Positions 18,753-27,477 of a stretch of DNA of 64,000 bases are shown one piece after another. Source of the stretch: DTKY01 sp037440765. GTDB lineage: Bacteria > Acidobacteriota > Terriglobia > Bryobacterales > Bryobacteraceae. The stretch is taken from NCBI GenBank assembly GCA_037440765.1, contig JBBITL010000018.1:80198-144197 (forward strand). Reading direction: 5' to 3'. Numbering within the stretch: position 1 is the first letter of the stretch; every line of letters begins with the position of its first letter. Below the pieces are notes generated by a model. It had not been told where the DNA came from. It ran no database searches and saw only the letters and a program-made list of their open reading frames with translations. The translations under genes were made by a program, and so were the position numbers.

Positions 18753-20909
18753 ATGCGGCAGTCCCGGCGTCCCACCGAGCACGGCATCCGGGTGCTGCGC
18801 AGCGTCTCCAGGCTCCCGTTCCGCAATGGTCTGGACCACCTGCTGCGCGAACTGGACACCTGGCGTGGCGTCTATCTGTCCTCCGGGTACGAGTACCCCG
18901 GCAGGTACTCCCGCTGGGACATCGCCAGCGTGCGGCCGCCGCTGGAGGTGGTCGCCACAGGCCGGGAAGTGTTCTTTCGCGCGCTCAACCCGCGCGGGGA
19001 GGTGATCAACCGCATCCTTGGGCCGTTGCTCGAGGCCCATCCCCACTGGGAGTCGTTCGAGCGGCGCGGCGCGGAACTCGCCGGCCGTCTGAAGCCCCCG
19101 CCGGGGCTCTTTCCCGAAGAAGAACGCAGCAAGCAGCCGTCGGCTTTCACTATCCTGCGGACCCTGATAGACGAGTTCAAGCCCCTGCGCTACCCCCGGC
19201 TGGTCCTGGTTGGCGCCTTCGGCTACGACCTGCTGTTCCAGTTCGATCCCATCCGGCTCAGGCTGCCACGCGGGGACCAGGAGGTCCTGCACCTGTTCCT
19301 GTGCGACGACATTTCCTTCATGGACCGCAAGAAGGAGCGCATCGACCGCTACCAGTACGACTTCGAGGCGGACGGCCACTCCACCATCGGAATGGAGCGC
19401 TCGGGAGAGCCGGTGCCGCCGCCCGCGGTTCGCGAGCCGGGGCCGATCATCTCGGATCACACCCCGGCCGAGTACATGGCCAACGTCGAGAAGGTCCGGC
19501 AGGGGATGAAGCGCGGCGACTACTACGAGGTTGTGCTCCGCCAGACGTTCCGCGCCCCGTACGCGGGCCCCCCTTCGCGGCTGTTCCAGAGGCTCACAGC
19601 GGCCAGTCCCAGCCCCTACGAGTTTTTTTTGCAATTCGGCTCCGAGCAGTTGATCGGCTGCTCCCCGGAGATGTTCGTCCGCGTCGAGGGCACGAGGGTC
19701 GAAACCTGCCCCATCTCGGGGACCGCCCGCCGCACGGGCGACCCGCTGCGCGACGCCGAGAACATAAGGAACCTGCTCGACTCGCCCAAGGAAGAGTCGG
19801 AGCTCACCATGTGCACCGACGTGGACCGCAACGACAAGTCCAGGGTCTGCCTGCCGGGATCGGTGAAGGTGGTGGGACGCCGCCTGATCGAGTCCTACGC
19901 GGGCGTCTTCCACACCGTGGACCACGTGGAGGGGACGCTGGCGCCCGGCTTCGATTCGCTCGACGCTTTCCTGACTCACATGTGGTCGGTCACCATGACC
20001 GGCGCGCCCAAGAAGGCCGCGGCCCAGGCCATCGAGGACCTGGAGAAGGACGCGCGCGGCTGGTACGCAGGGGCGGTCGGGATGCTGTCGCTCAACGGCG
20101 ACATGAACACAGGCATACACATCCGCGCCGTTCACCTGAGGGACGGCGTCGCCGCCTATCCGGTCGGCGCGACTCTCCTCTACGATTCCGTGCCGGAGAT
20201 GGAGGAGCAGGAGACGCGGATGAAGGCGACGGCCTTCTTCCGTGCCATCGGCGGGGAACCGGAAGCCTCCAAGCCAAAGCCGCGCGCCGGGAAGGTCCGC
20301 CGCACCGGAGCCAGGATGCTGCTCGTCGACAACGACGACTGCTTCATACACACCCTTTCGAACTACGCGCGGCAAACGGGCGTCGAGGTGATCACCTACC
20401 GCGCCGGTTTCCCGCCGGAGTTGTTGAAGGAGGTCGCCCCCAGCCTCGTGCTGATCTCGCCGGGGCCCGGGCGCCCGGCGGATTTCGGCGTCCCGGAGCT
20501 GGTCCGGAAGGCCGCGGACCTCGGCATTCCGCTGTTCGGCGTGTGCCTGGGGCTCCAGGGCATCGTGGAGGCCTTCGGTGGCGAACTGGGGGTGCTGGAC
20601 TACCCCATGCACGGCAAGCCCTCGGTGGTGACCCACCATGGCAAAGGAGTCTTCGAGGGGCTGCCCGGGAAGTTCACCGTCGGCCGCTACCACTCGCTGT
20701 TTGCGCTGAAGGAGTCGCTGCCCGCCTGCCTCGAGGTCACGGCGGAGTCCGAGGACGGGGTCGTGATGGGCGTCCGTCACCGCGAACTGCCCATCGAAGC
20801 CGTGCAGTTCCATCCGGAGTCGATACTGACCATGCAGGACGACTGCGGCCTGCGCCTCGTGCGCAACGCCATCCGCCTCTACGCCAGGCGGCCGCCATGC
20901 CCGACGTAA
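18753..20909 (+). CDS. trpEG: anthranilate synthase, fused component I and II
   Basis: The 718-residue protein joins the chorismate-converting TrpE part (residues 1-510) to the glutamine amidotransferase TrpG part (from about 525). The TrpE part shows S-P-E-M-F-V-R, C-P-I-S-G-T-A-R, D-V-D-R-N-D and M-T-G-A-P-K, all diagnostic of chorismate-using enzymes. The TrpG triad is C598 (G-V-C-L-G), H687 and E689 (H-P-E-S). The fusion catalyses the first step of tryptophan synthesis without a separate subunit, as known in rhizobia and some others. The last 13 bases overlap hpnE. Free trpE and trpG genes are not seen. Confidence 0.95.
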   Translation: MRQSRRPTEHGIRVLRSVSRLPFRNGLDHLLRELDTWRGVYLSSGYEYPGRYSRWDIASVRPPLEVVATGREVFFRALNPRGEVINRILGPLLEAHPHWESFERRGAELAGRLKPPPGLFPEEERSKQPSAFTILRTLIDEFKPLRYPRLVLVGAFGYDLLFQFDPIRLRLPRGDQEVLHLFLCDDISFMDRKKERIDRYQYDFEADGHSTIGMERSGEPVPPPAVREPGPIISDHTPAEYMANVEKVRQGMKRGDYYEVVLRQTFRAPYAGPPSRLFQRLTAASPSPYEFFLQFGSEQLIGCSPEMFVRVEGTRVETCPISGTARRTGDPLRDAENIRNLLDSPKEESELTMCTDVDRNDKSRVCLPGSVKVVGRRLIESYAGVFHTVDHVEGTLAPGFDSLDAFLTHMWSVTMTGAPKKAAAQAIEDLEKDARGWYAGAVGMLSLNGDMNTGIHIRAVHLRDGVAAYPVGATLLYDSVPEMEEQETRMKATAFFRAIGGEPEASKPKPRAGKVRRTGARMLLVDNDDCFIHTLSNYARQTGVEVITYRAGFPPELLKEVAPSLVLISPGPGRPADFGVPELVRKAADLGIPLFGVCLGLQGIVEAFGGELGVLDYPMHGKPSVVTHHGKGVFEGLPGKFTVGRYHSLFALKESLPACLEVTAESEDGVVMGVRHRELPIEAVQFHPESILTMQDDCGLRLVRNAIRLYARRPPCPT

Positions 20910-22198
20910 TTGTCGCCGGCGGGGGCCTGGCGGGCATGGCTGCTTCGGCGGCCCTGGCCAGCGCAGGCTGCCGCGTGACGCTGCTCGAGGCCAGGGGGTT
21001 TCTTGGCGGGCGCGCGTCGTCCTTCCCGCTGGAGGCGGGCGATCCAAAGTCCGAAACCATCGACAACTGCCAGCACATCCTGTTGCGGTGCTGCGTCAAT
21101 CTGATGGACTTCTACCGCAGAGTGGGCGCCGCGGACCAGGTCCGGTTCCATAGCGGGTTTCACTTCGTCGAGCCGGGTGGCAGGGTGTCGGCGCTGGCGG
21201 CGGGCAGCCTGCCGGCGCCCCTGCATCTGGCCGGTTCGTTCGGCCGGATTCCGTTTCTCAACGGGCGCGCCAAGCTGGCCATTCTGCGGGCGCTGGCGGC
21301 CGTCCGGCGAGAGTATGGCCGCCGCCAGGACCTGGACCGGATCACCATGCTCGACTGGCTGCGCGAAAAGAACCAGCCCGCCGGCGCCATTTCCCGCTTC
21401 TGGAGGCCGGTACTGGTTAGCGCCGTGAACGCCGAACTCGACATCATGGCGGCGGCGCATGGGCTCCAGGTGTTCCGGCTCGCCTTCCTGCCGGGCGGGG
21501 GAAGCCACGAAATGGGCGTCCCCATCGTGCCTCTGTCAGGACTCTATGCGGGTTTGGCCTCCGGCCGCCTGACCGTGCGGTTACGCACGCCGGTCGAGAG
21601 GATCTGGGTGGACGGCGTGGACCTGTTCTCAGAGCGGCTGCGCGCCGACTACTACGTCTCCGCGCTGCCGTTCGAGAAGCTGGGGGCGGTGGCTCCCGGC
21701 CTTGGCCTTGACCTGTCCGCCTTCCGCCACTCTCCGATCACCGGAATCCATCTCTGGTTCGATCGCTCGATCACGGATCTGCCCCACGCGGCCCTTCTCG
21801 ACCGGACCATACAATGGGTTTTCAGCAAGTCCGGCGGGCGGTACATCCACCTTGTCGTGAGCGCCTCGGATGCTCTCGTGGCGATGAGCCAGGAGCGCGT
21901 TGTCGATCTGGCCCGCCGGGAACTGGCGGAGTTCTTCCCCCGCGCCAGGGGGGCGGCTTTGGTGAAGGCCCGCGTGATCAAGGAGGTGCGCGCGACCTTC
22001 ATGCCGGCGCCGGGGTTGGAGCCGGCGCGCCCTGGCGCGGCGACGAACTTTGCCAACCTGTTCCTGGCGGGCGACTGGACCCGGACCGGCTGGCCCTCCA
22101 CCATGGAAGGCGCCGTGCGCAGCGGCTACCTCGCCGCCGAGGCGGTGACCCGGGCCATGGGGCGCCCGTGCAGCTTCCTTCTCCCCGACCCTGTTTAG
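20897..22198 (+). CDS. hpnE: hydroxysqualene dehydroxylase, FAD-dependent
   Basis: The 433-residue protein is a flavin amine oxidoreductase. The dinucleotide-binding motif is G-G-G-L-A-G-M-A near residue 8, followed by E-A-R and G-G-R-A-S-S. The C-terminus has the expected F-L-A-G-D-W-T-R-T-G-W-P-S-T-M-E-G-A block. These and the length match HpnE, which reduces hydroxysqualene to squalene in hopanoid synthesis. It starts inside the end of trpEG. The other hopanoid genes (hpnC, hpnD, shc) are not adjacent. A carotene or amine-oxidase relative is the main alternative, but the N-D-N-C-Q-H-like D-N-C-Q-H segment favours HpnE. Confidence 0.85.
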   Translation: MPDVIVAGGGLAGMAASAALASAGCRVTLLEARGFLGGRASSFPLEAGDPKSETIDNCQHILLRCCVNLMDFYRRVGAADQVRFHSGFHFVEPGGRVSALAAGSLPAPLHLAGSFGRIPFLNGRAKLAILRALAAVRREYGRRQDLDRITMLDWLREKNQPAGAISRFWRPVLVSAVNAELDIMAAAHGLQVFRLAFLPGGGSHEMGVPIVPLSGLYAGLASGRLTVRLRTPVERIWVDGVDLFSERLRADYYVSALPFEKLGAVAPGLGLDLSAFRHSPITGIHLWFDRSITDLPHAALLDRTIQWVFSKSGGRYIHLVVSASDALVAMSQERVVDLARRELAEFFPRARGAALVKARVIKEVRATFMPAPGLEPARPGAATNFANLFLAGDWTRTGWPSTMEGAVRSGYLAAEAVTRAMGRPCSFLLPDPV

Positions 22199-22222
22199 GG
22201 CCCGTTCTGCGATAATCGTGGC

Positions 22223-22600
22223 ATGCGAGCCGTTTGGATCATTCCGGCGCTGCTGCTGGGTCTTTTGCGGCCCGTCATGGCGGCCCCCGGCGAGACTGTG
22301 CTGCGCATCGAAGTGAGGACCCTTGGCGGGTCGCCCATCGAACGGGCCAGCGTGGTCGTCCGCTTCGTTGAAGGCCGGTCGATCAGCAGGCTCGGCAGGA
22401 AGAGTCGAAGAAGCTGGGAGACCAGAACCAATATCGAGGGCATCGCCAGGGTTCCCGCCGTGCCGCAGGGCAAGGTCCTCATCCAGGTGATAGCCAAGGG
22501 CTACCAGACGTTCGGCAAGGAGTTCGAACTCGACCAGGAGGAGCAGACGATCAAGATCAATCTGAACCCTCCGCAGCCGCAGTACTCCGTGCACCAGTAG
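22223..22600 (+). CDS. small secreted carboxypeptidase-regulatory-like protein
   Basis: The 125-residue protein has a signal peptide (MRAVWIIPALLLGLLRPVMA) and one beta-sandwich domain of the carboxypeptidase-regulatory-like type: G-S-P-I-E-R-A-S-V-V-V, then a glycine turn T-N-I-E-G-I-A-R-V-P and G-Y-Q-T-F. Such domains are common, often next to peptidases or TonB receptors, and usually bind other proteins or carbohydrates. The C-terminus is proline- and glutamine-rich. It is 24 bases after hpnE and may be cotranscribed, but it shares no obvious role with it. Confidence 0.7.
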   Translation: MRAVWIIPALLLGLLRPVMAAPGETVLRIEVRTLGGSPIERASVVVRFVEGRSISRLGRKSRRSWETRTNIEGIARVPAVPQGKVLIQVIAKGYQTFGKEFELDQEEQTIKINLNPPQPQYSVHQ

Positions 22601-22617
22601 CGCGGGCCGGCGGAGGG

Positions 22618-22998
22618 TCAGTCGAGCGAGGCGATCAGGTCGATCTCAACCAGGGCGCCCCTGGGCAGCGCGCCGGCCTGGATGGTAGTGCGGGCGGGCG
22701 GAGTATCGGGAAAGAACCGCGCGTAGGTCTCGTTCATTTGCGCAAAATCCTCCATCCGCTGAAGGTAGACCGTCGCCTTCACCACCTTTGAGATAGATGA
22801 GCCGGCGGCTTGCAGCACCGAGCCCAGGTTCTCAAGAATCCGCCCGGTCTCGGCCGCGACGCCTCCGGCTATGACCCGCCCGGTATCGGGGTCGAGCGCG
22901 ATCTGGCCGCTCAGGAATATAAAGCCGTTGGAGATGATCGCCTGGGAATAAGGCCCCACGGGCGCTGGCGCTCCGGGGGCAGACACCGCCTGCTTCAT
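22618..22998 (-). CDS. ridA: RidA-family enamine/imine deaminase
   Basis: The 126-residue protein belongs to the YjgF/YER057c/UK114 family, which releases ammonia from reactive 2-aminoacrylate made by PLP enzymes. The signatures are P-V-G-P-Y-S-Q-A near residue 12, G-Q-I-A-L-D-P near 31, and A-R-T-T-I-Q near residue 103, which holds the substrate-binding arginine. The start at 22998 is preferred because AGGAG lies about nine bases upstream; the longer frame to 23034 has 12 extra residues of uncertain use. It diverges from the CheY-like gene. Confidence 0.93.
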   Translation of the reverse strand: MKQAVSAPGAPAPVGPYSQAIISNGFIFLSGQIALDPDTGRVIAGGVAAETGRILENLGSVLQAAGSSISKVVKATVYLQRMEDFAQMNETYARFFPDTPPARTTIQAGALPRGALVEIDLIASLD

Positions 22999-23024
22999 AA
23001 CCACGCTCCTAGGTCGTTTCACCC

Positions 23025-23438
23025 ATGGAAACACGGAGGCCCTGTTCCGATCAAGCTCCTGGAGCCGTGGCGCGCATTCTCATCGTTGAGGACAACCCCA
23101 CCAATCAGAAGGTGGTGGCCTGTCTGTTGGGGAAGCGCGGCCATCAGACCTCAGTGGTTGCACACGGCGGCGAGGCGCTGAAGGCACTGGAGGCGGCCGT
23201 GTACGACCTGGTTCTCATGGATGTCCAGATGCCCGTGCTGGACGGCCTGGAGGCCACACGGATCATCCGGAAGAACCCGCGGTGGTCGGCGCTGCCCATC
23301 GTCGGCCTGACGGCGCACGCCATGACGGGCGACCGCGAGCGGTGCCTGGAGGCCGGCATGAACGACTACCTGGCCAAGCCGGTGCGGACACCCGCGCTGC
23401 TTGAGACGGTCACAAAATACGTTCCGGCGGAAGCCTGA
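23025..23438 (+). CDS. stand-alone CheY-like response regulator
   Basis: The 137-residue protein is a single receiver domain. The acidic pair is in I-V-E-D-N, the acceptor Asp in L-V-L-M-D-V-Q-M-P near residue 66, followed by G-L-T-A-H-A-M and a terminal Y-L-A-K-P-V. The D-V-Q-M-P and T-A-H-A-M forms are those of receiver domains found on hybrid histidine kinases, so it may accept phosphate from such a kinase elsewhere in the genome. The start is either ATG 23025 or the in-frame GTG at 23067, which would remove 14 poorly conserved residues. Confidence 0.85.
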   Translation: METRRPCSDQAPGAVARILIVEDNPTNQKVVACLLGKRGHQTSVVAHGGEALKALEAAVYDLVLMDVQMPVLDGLEATRIIRKNPRWSALPIVGLTAHAMTGDRERCLEAGMNDYLAKPVRTPALLETVTKYVPAEA

Positions 23439-23468
23439 CCGACCGCCGCGTCTCCTCCCGAGCGGCCT

Positions 23469-23504
23469 CCCGGTGAGCCGGGCAGCCGGCGAGCTTGTCG
23501 CCGG
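23469..23504. terminator. paired hairpins between convergent genes
   Basis: Two short stems, one near 23469-23482 and one with seven-base arms 23486-23492 and 23498-23504, lie between the response regulator and the RNA methyltransferase stop. They are placed as a bidirectional terminator would be, but lack a T tract. Confidence 0.45.
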
Positions 23505-24719
23505 TCACGGGAGCCTCAAGCGGGCAATTATCTCCAGATGGTAGGTTTGGGGGAACAAGTCCACCAGTGTGACGCGCTCGATGCGATAGCCGGCGGCCGC
23601 CAGGGCCGCTGCGTCGCGCGCCAGGGTCGCCGGGTCGCAGGCGACGATGGTCAGGCGAGGCGGGCGCAGCCGCTTCAGCTCCCGCACCACCGCTTTGCCC
23701 AGCCCGGCGCGCGGCGGGTCGGCCAGCACGAAATCCGGCGGCTCGGCCAGCCGCTCCAGGTAAGCCTCGACCGTGCTCCGCTCCACCCGCACGGTCATCG
23801 AGGCCCGGGCCGCGTTGAACTCCAGGTCGGCGGCCGCGCTGGCGCCGGATTCAACCGCTGTCACAGACTCGAAGCGGCCCGCCAGGGCCAGTGAGAAGAG
23901 CCCCACCCCGGCATAGAGGTCAACCGCCGTCCTCCCTCCGGTTCCGTCAACGGCGCTGGCCACAAGTTGATCGATGAGGAAGCGGCTGACCTGGAAGAAC
24001 GAGCGGTGGCCGATGCGGAAGACCTGCCCGGCCGCGTGGTAGTCCAGAGCGCCCAGGGTCGCGCCCGGGATGCTCTCGGCGCACCAGTCGAAGAAGCGCC
24101 GCGCCACCGGGCGCTCGCTCGCGAGCACGTTCGCCTGCACCTCGGCGCCGTTGGTGAACAACTCCAGTGTGCGGATGAACCGCGGGAACCGCGGATCGCG
24201 CGCCATTCGGCGCAGCGCCGCCATGGCCAGGTTTATCCCGGGGGACGCGACCGGGCAGCGCTCGACGGGGCACAGCCGGTTCGAGCCGGATTCCAGAAAG
24301 CCGATCCCCCCGCCGGCCAGGTGCAACTGGACCCGGTTGCGATACTCCCAGGGTGAGGCCGAGACCGTCTCGATCTGTTCCGGAGCCTCCAGCTTGCCCA
24401 CACGCCGGAACACCTCCCTGAGCACTTCCCGCTTCTGCGCGAGCTGGTACTCGTACGCGGCGTGCTGGTAGTGGCAGCCGCCGCACTTGCCGAAGTACGG
24501 ACACTGCGGCTCGCGGCGCTCCGGCGAGGGTGTCACGACCTCCACCAGTCCGCCCTCGATCAGCCCCGGCCTCTCCCGCGCCGGCTCCGCTCGCACCGTC
24601 TCTCCCGGAAGCGTGTAGGGAATCAGCCAGGCACGGCCGTCCACGCGCGCCAGGCCGCGGCCTCCGTACACCCATTTCTCAATGACCGCCTCGCGCGGGT
24701 TTGTCTGAAGATCAAGCAT
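23505..24719 (-). CDS. RlmD/RumA-type 23S rRNA (uracil-C5) methyltransferase
   Basis: The 404-residue enzyme has an N-terminal TRAM-type beta-barrel (residues 5-65), a 4Fe-4S site from C-P-Y-F-G-K-C-G-G-C and a later C in L-C-P-V-E-R-C, and a C-terminal Rossmann methyltransferase. The SAM site is D-L-Y-A-G-V-G-L-F near residue 267. The catalytic region has D-P-P-R-A-G-L and the nucleophile Cys in V-A-C-D-P-A-T. It methylates uracil in rRNA or tRNA. The paralogue (RlmC, RlmD or TrmA) cannot be decided from motifs. It diverges from trpS with 32 bases between. Confidence 0.9.
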   Translation of the reverse strand: MLDLQTNPREAVIEKWVYGGRGLARVDGRAWLIPYTLPGETVRAEPARERPGLIEGGLVEVVTPSPERREPQCPYFGKCGGCHYQHAAYEYQLAQKREVLREVFRRVGKLEAPEQIETVSASPWEYRNRVQLHLAGGGIGFLESGSNRLCPVERCPVASPGINLAMAALRRMARDPRFPRFIRTLELFTNGAEVQANVLASERPVARRFFDWCAESIPGATLGALDYHAAGQVFRIGHRSFFQVSRFLIDQLVASAVDGTGGRTAVDLYAGVGLFSLALAGRFESVTAVESGASAAADLEFNAARASMTVRVERSTVEAYLERLAEPPDFVLADPPRAGLGKAVVRELKRLRPPRLTIVACDPATLARDAAALAAAGYRIERVTLVDLFPQTYHLEIIARLRLP

Positions 24720-24751
24720 CGCGTAGGATGGGTAGTCCGACCCTTTTTAGC

Positions 24752-25741
24752 ATGAAACCGCGAGTTCTATCCGGCGTCCAGCCTTCCGGCAACCTTCACA
24801 TAGGCAACTACCTCGGCGCGCTGAAGAACTGGGTCCGCCTGCAACACGATTACCAGTGCATCTATTGCATCGTGGACCTGCACGCCGTCACCGTTTACCA
24901 GGAGCCCAGGGAGTTGCTGGCGAAGACCCGGGAGATCGCCGCGTTGTTTCTGGCTGCGGGCGTAGATCCGAAGCTGTCGGCCGTCATGGTGCAATCGTCG
25001 GTTCCGGCGCATGCCGAGCTGGCCTGGATGCTGACCTGCGTGACGCCCATGGGCTGGCTGAGCCGCATGACCCAGTTCAAGGCCAAGTCGGAGCAACAGG
25101 AGACCGTCGGCGACGGCCTGTTCCAGTACCCCGTGCTGATGGCCGCCGACATTCTGCTCTACCAGGCGGCGATCGTGCCGGTCGGTGACGACCAGACGCA
25201 GCACCTGGAACTGACCCGCGACATCGCCCAGAGGTTCAACTCTGTCTATGGGGACACCTTCGTCGTCCCGGAGACCAGGTTGCCCGCAGTGGGCGCGCGC
25301 GTCATGGGTCTGGACGACCCGCTCAAGAAGATGAGCAAGTCCGAGCCGGGCGCCGGGCACGCCATCGGCCTGCTGGATCCAGCCGACGTCATCCGCAAGA
25401 AGTTCGCCCGCGCCACCACGGACTCGAATCCGGCCGTCGATTTCAGCGGCCTCGGGCCGGGCGTCGAGAACCTGCTCAATATCTTCCAGGCCTTCGCCGA
25501 ATGGCCGGACGGGAAGATGCGGGCGCATTTCTCCGGCATGCGTTACGGCGAACTCAAAAAGCAGGTGGCGGATATGGTGATCTCACATCTGGAACCGTTC
25601 CAGGAGCGCTACGGCCGGATCGCCTCCGAGCCGGGCTACCTGGACGGTGTGCTGCGCGATGGCGCCGAGCGTGTCGCCCCGCTGGCCAACGCCACCGTGG
25701 ACCTCGTCAAGAGCCGCATGGGGCTGTACGTCCGCGCTTGA
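24752..25741 (+). CDS. trpS: tryptophanyl-tRNA synthetase
   Basis: The 329-residue class Ic synthetase charges tRNA-Trp. P-S-G-N-L-H-I-G-N-Y is the HIGH-type motif and K-M-S-K-S is the KMSKS loop near residue 194. The length (about 330) is usual for bacterial TrpRS. I start at ATG 24752, matching the family's short N-terminus; an in-frame ATG at 24728 would add eight residues, and neither has a convincing Shine-Dalgarno. There is no room for a T-box leader. Confidence 0.95.
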   Translation: MKPRVLSGVQPSGNLHIGNYLGALKNWVRLQHDYQCIYCIVDLHAVTVYQEPRELLAKTREIAALFLAAGVDPKLSAVMVQSSVPAHAELAWMLTCVTPMGWLSRMTQFKAKSEQQETVGDGLFQYPVLMAADILLYQAAIVPVGDDQTQHLELTRDIAQRFNSVYGDTFVVPETRLPAVGARVMGLDDPLKKMSKSEPGAGHAIGLLDPADVIRKKFARATTDSNPAVDFSGLGPGVENLLNIFQAFAEWPDGKMRAHFSGMRYGELKKQVADMVISHLEPFQERYGRIASEPGYLDGVLRDGAERVAPLANATVDLVKSRMGLYVRA

Positions 25742-25742
25742 T

Positions 25743-26198
25743 TCACCCGCGTACGACGGTGATCTCGGAGAAGCCCTCTTCGACCGCGGGAGGGACCAGT
25801 TTCGCCGCCATGCGCTCCATCACCTCCGCCGGGACCACGCGGTCGCGGCGGCGGTTGCGCTCCATGCAGACCGCGACCGGCAGGTCAAAGAACACCGCCT
25901 CGACCGGGCATCCGCACATCTGCCCCGTTCGCACGTAGGGCCTGCGCTCGCGCGGAGTGAGGTTCGTGGCATCGATGTAGGTGACCGGCTTTCCAAGCGC
26001 CAGCCTCCGTCTCAACAGGTAGCGGATGGTGGCGAACACCTCGTGGTGGATGCTCTGGTCGGTCTGGTCGTCGGCGAGCAGAGCCCGCACGGCATCTGAA
26101 GAAAGCGCGGAGACGCCCAGTCGTTCCAGGTATGTTGACTTGCCGGAGCCCGGCAGGCCAACCAGGACCACGATGCGCTGATGCCGGCGGCTGAGCAC
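25743..26198 (-). CDS. P-loop kinase, polynucleotide kinase/zeta-toxin-like (AAA_33)
   Basis: The 151-residue protein has a Walker A G-L-P-G-S-G-K-S-T at residue 14, a D-A-T-N-L segment near residue 75 that looks like the substrate/acceptor site of the PNK fold, and a basic lid R-N-R-R-R-D-R near residue 113. These features fit small phosphotransferases such as the T4-type polynucleotide kinase domain or gluconate kinase-like proteins. It converges on trpS, with a single base between the two stops. No antitoxin-like gene is adjacent, so a zeta toxin role is not indicated. The true substrate is unknown. Confidence 0.7.
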   Translation of the reverse strand: MLSRRHQRIVVLVGLPGSGKSTYLERLGVSALSSDAVRALLADDQTDQSIHHEVFATIRYLLRRRLALGKPVTYIDATNLTPRERRPYVRTGQMCGCPVEAVFFDLPVAVCMERNRRRDRVVPAEVMERMAAKLVPPAVEEGFSEITVVRG

Positions 26199-26287
26199 AT
26201 TCCATTATCCAGGATCTGCCGGCCCGGGACTGCTACAATCCGGAACGTGGTTCAGAACATGGAGATCGCCGCTCCGGAGCGCCGGCG

Positions 26288-27454
26288 GTGAGCGTCGCCC
26301 GCAAGGTCTCAGGGCAACCGCAAGGCGCCTCCTGGATCCGCCGCATGTTCGAGGAAGGCGCGCGGCTCAAGGCCGAGCGCGGGGCCGAGAACGTCTTCGA
26401 CTTCACGCTGGGCAATCCCGACGCCGATCCTCCCGCGCCGGTTCTGGAAGCGCTGGCGCGCCTGGCGGCCGAACATCCGCCCCGGATTCACGGCTATATG
26501 CCGAACGCGGGGTTTCCGGCGGCCCGCCAGGCGGTTGCGGCACACCTGGCGGGCAGGACGGGACTGCCGTTCACTGCTCAGAATATTTTGATGACGGCTG
26601 GCGCCGCCGGGGCTTGCAACACCTTCCTCCACTCGGTGCTCGACCCCGGCGACGAGGTGATCGTGCTGGCGCCCTACTTCTCCGAGTATCCGTTTTACGT
26701 CCAGAACCACCAAGGAAGCATGGTCACCGTGGAGACCGGTGAGGACTTCCTGCCCGTGGTTGGCCGGATTGCGGAAGCCGTCACGCCGCGCACCAAGGTG
26801 ATCATCCTCAACACGCCCAACAACCCCACCGGCAGGGTCTACCCCGAGGGGTTGATGCGCGAGTTGGGCCGCATGGTCGACGGCCTGGATCACCCCGTCA
26901 CGGTGCTGAGCGATGAGCCATACACGCCCCTGGTGTTCGATGGCTGCGTGCATCCGGAGGTCGCGTCTCTGGTGCGCCGGACGGTCATCGCCAACTCCTG
27001 GTCCAAGACCTTCGCCATACCCGGCGAGCGGATCGGGTATCTCGCCATCTCGCCGCGCCTGCCCGAGGCCGGGCCGTTGGCCGACGCCTGCACCTTCTCC
27101 ACCCGCGTGCTCGGTTATGTGAACGCGCCCGCGCTGTGGCAGCGGGTCGTCACCGAGACCATAGCCGTCAGGCCCGATATCAGCAGTTACCAGGACCGGC
27201 GCGACAGAATGCGCGAGGCTCTCTCGCGCATGGGCTTCGCGGTTCCCAGAGCCGAGGGCACGTTCTATCTCTTCCCCAGGTCCCCCGTCGCCGACGATGT
27301 GGCGTTCATCCGGATGTTGCTCGCCGAGGGCATCCTCGCCGTGCCGGGCTCGGGCTTCGGCCGCGCCGGTTTCTTCCGGCTGGCGCTCACCGTGCCCATG
27401 GAGGTCATCGAAAGATCGCTGCCGGCGTTTCGACGGGCGCTTGCGCGCGCATAG
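26288..27454 (+). CDS. PLP-dependent class I/II aminotransferase
   Basis: The 388-residue enzyme has the fold-type I aminotransferase features: G-N-P-D-A-D near residue 42, N-T-P-N-N-P-T-G near 175, the D-E-P-Y strand that orients the cofactor, and the PLP lysine in N-S-W-S-K-T-F-A-I-P-G-E-R-I-G-Y. A C-terminal Arg in F-F-R-L-A-L-T binds the substrate carboxylate. It uses an alpha-amino acid as donor. The start at 26288 is GTG, with no strong Shine-Dalgarno. The substrate (aspartate, aromatic or other) cannot be decided. It is not linked to the neighbouring P-loop kinase. Confidence 0.85.
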   Translation: MSVARKVSGQPQGASWIRRMFEEGARLKAERGAENVFDFTLGNPDADPPAPVLEALARLAAEHPPRIHGYMPNAGFPAARQAVAAHLAGRTGLPFTAQNILMTAGAAGACNTFLHSVLDPGDEVIVLAPYFSEYPFYVQNHQGSMVTVETGEDFLPVVGRIAEAVTPRTKVIILNTPNNPTGRVYPEGLMRELGRMVDGLDHPVTVLSDEPYTPLVFDGCVHPEVASLVRRTVIANSWSKTFAIPGERIGYLAISPRLPEAGPLADACTFSTRVLGYVNAPALWQRVVTETIAVRPDISSYQDRRDRMREALSRMGFAVPRAEGTFYLFPRSPVADDVAFIRMLLAEGILAVPGSGFGRAGFFRLALTVPMEVIERSLPAFRRALARA

Positions 27455-27477
27455 GCGCCTGCGCGGAACCGCGACCG

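Noticed and set aside
24720..24751. A T-box leader before trpS
   Set aside because: Only 32 bases separate it from the divergent gene; a T-box needs about 150 or more.
25743..26198. A zeta-toxin/epsilon-antitoxin pair
   Set aside because: The P-loop and fold resemble zeta toxins, but no antitoxin gene is adjacent and the converging neighbour is trpS.
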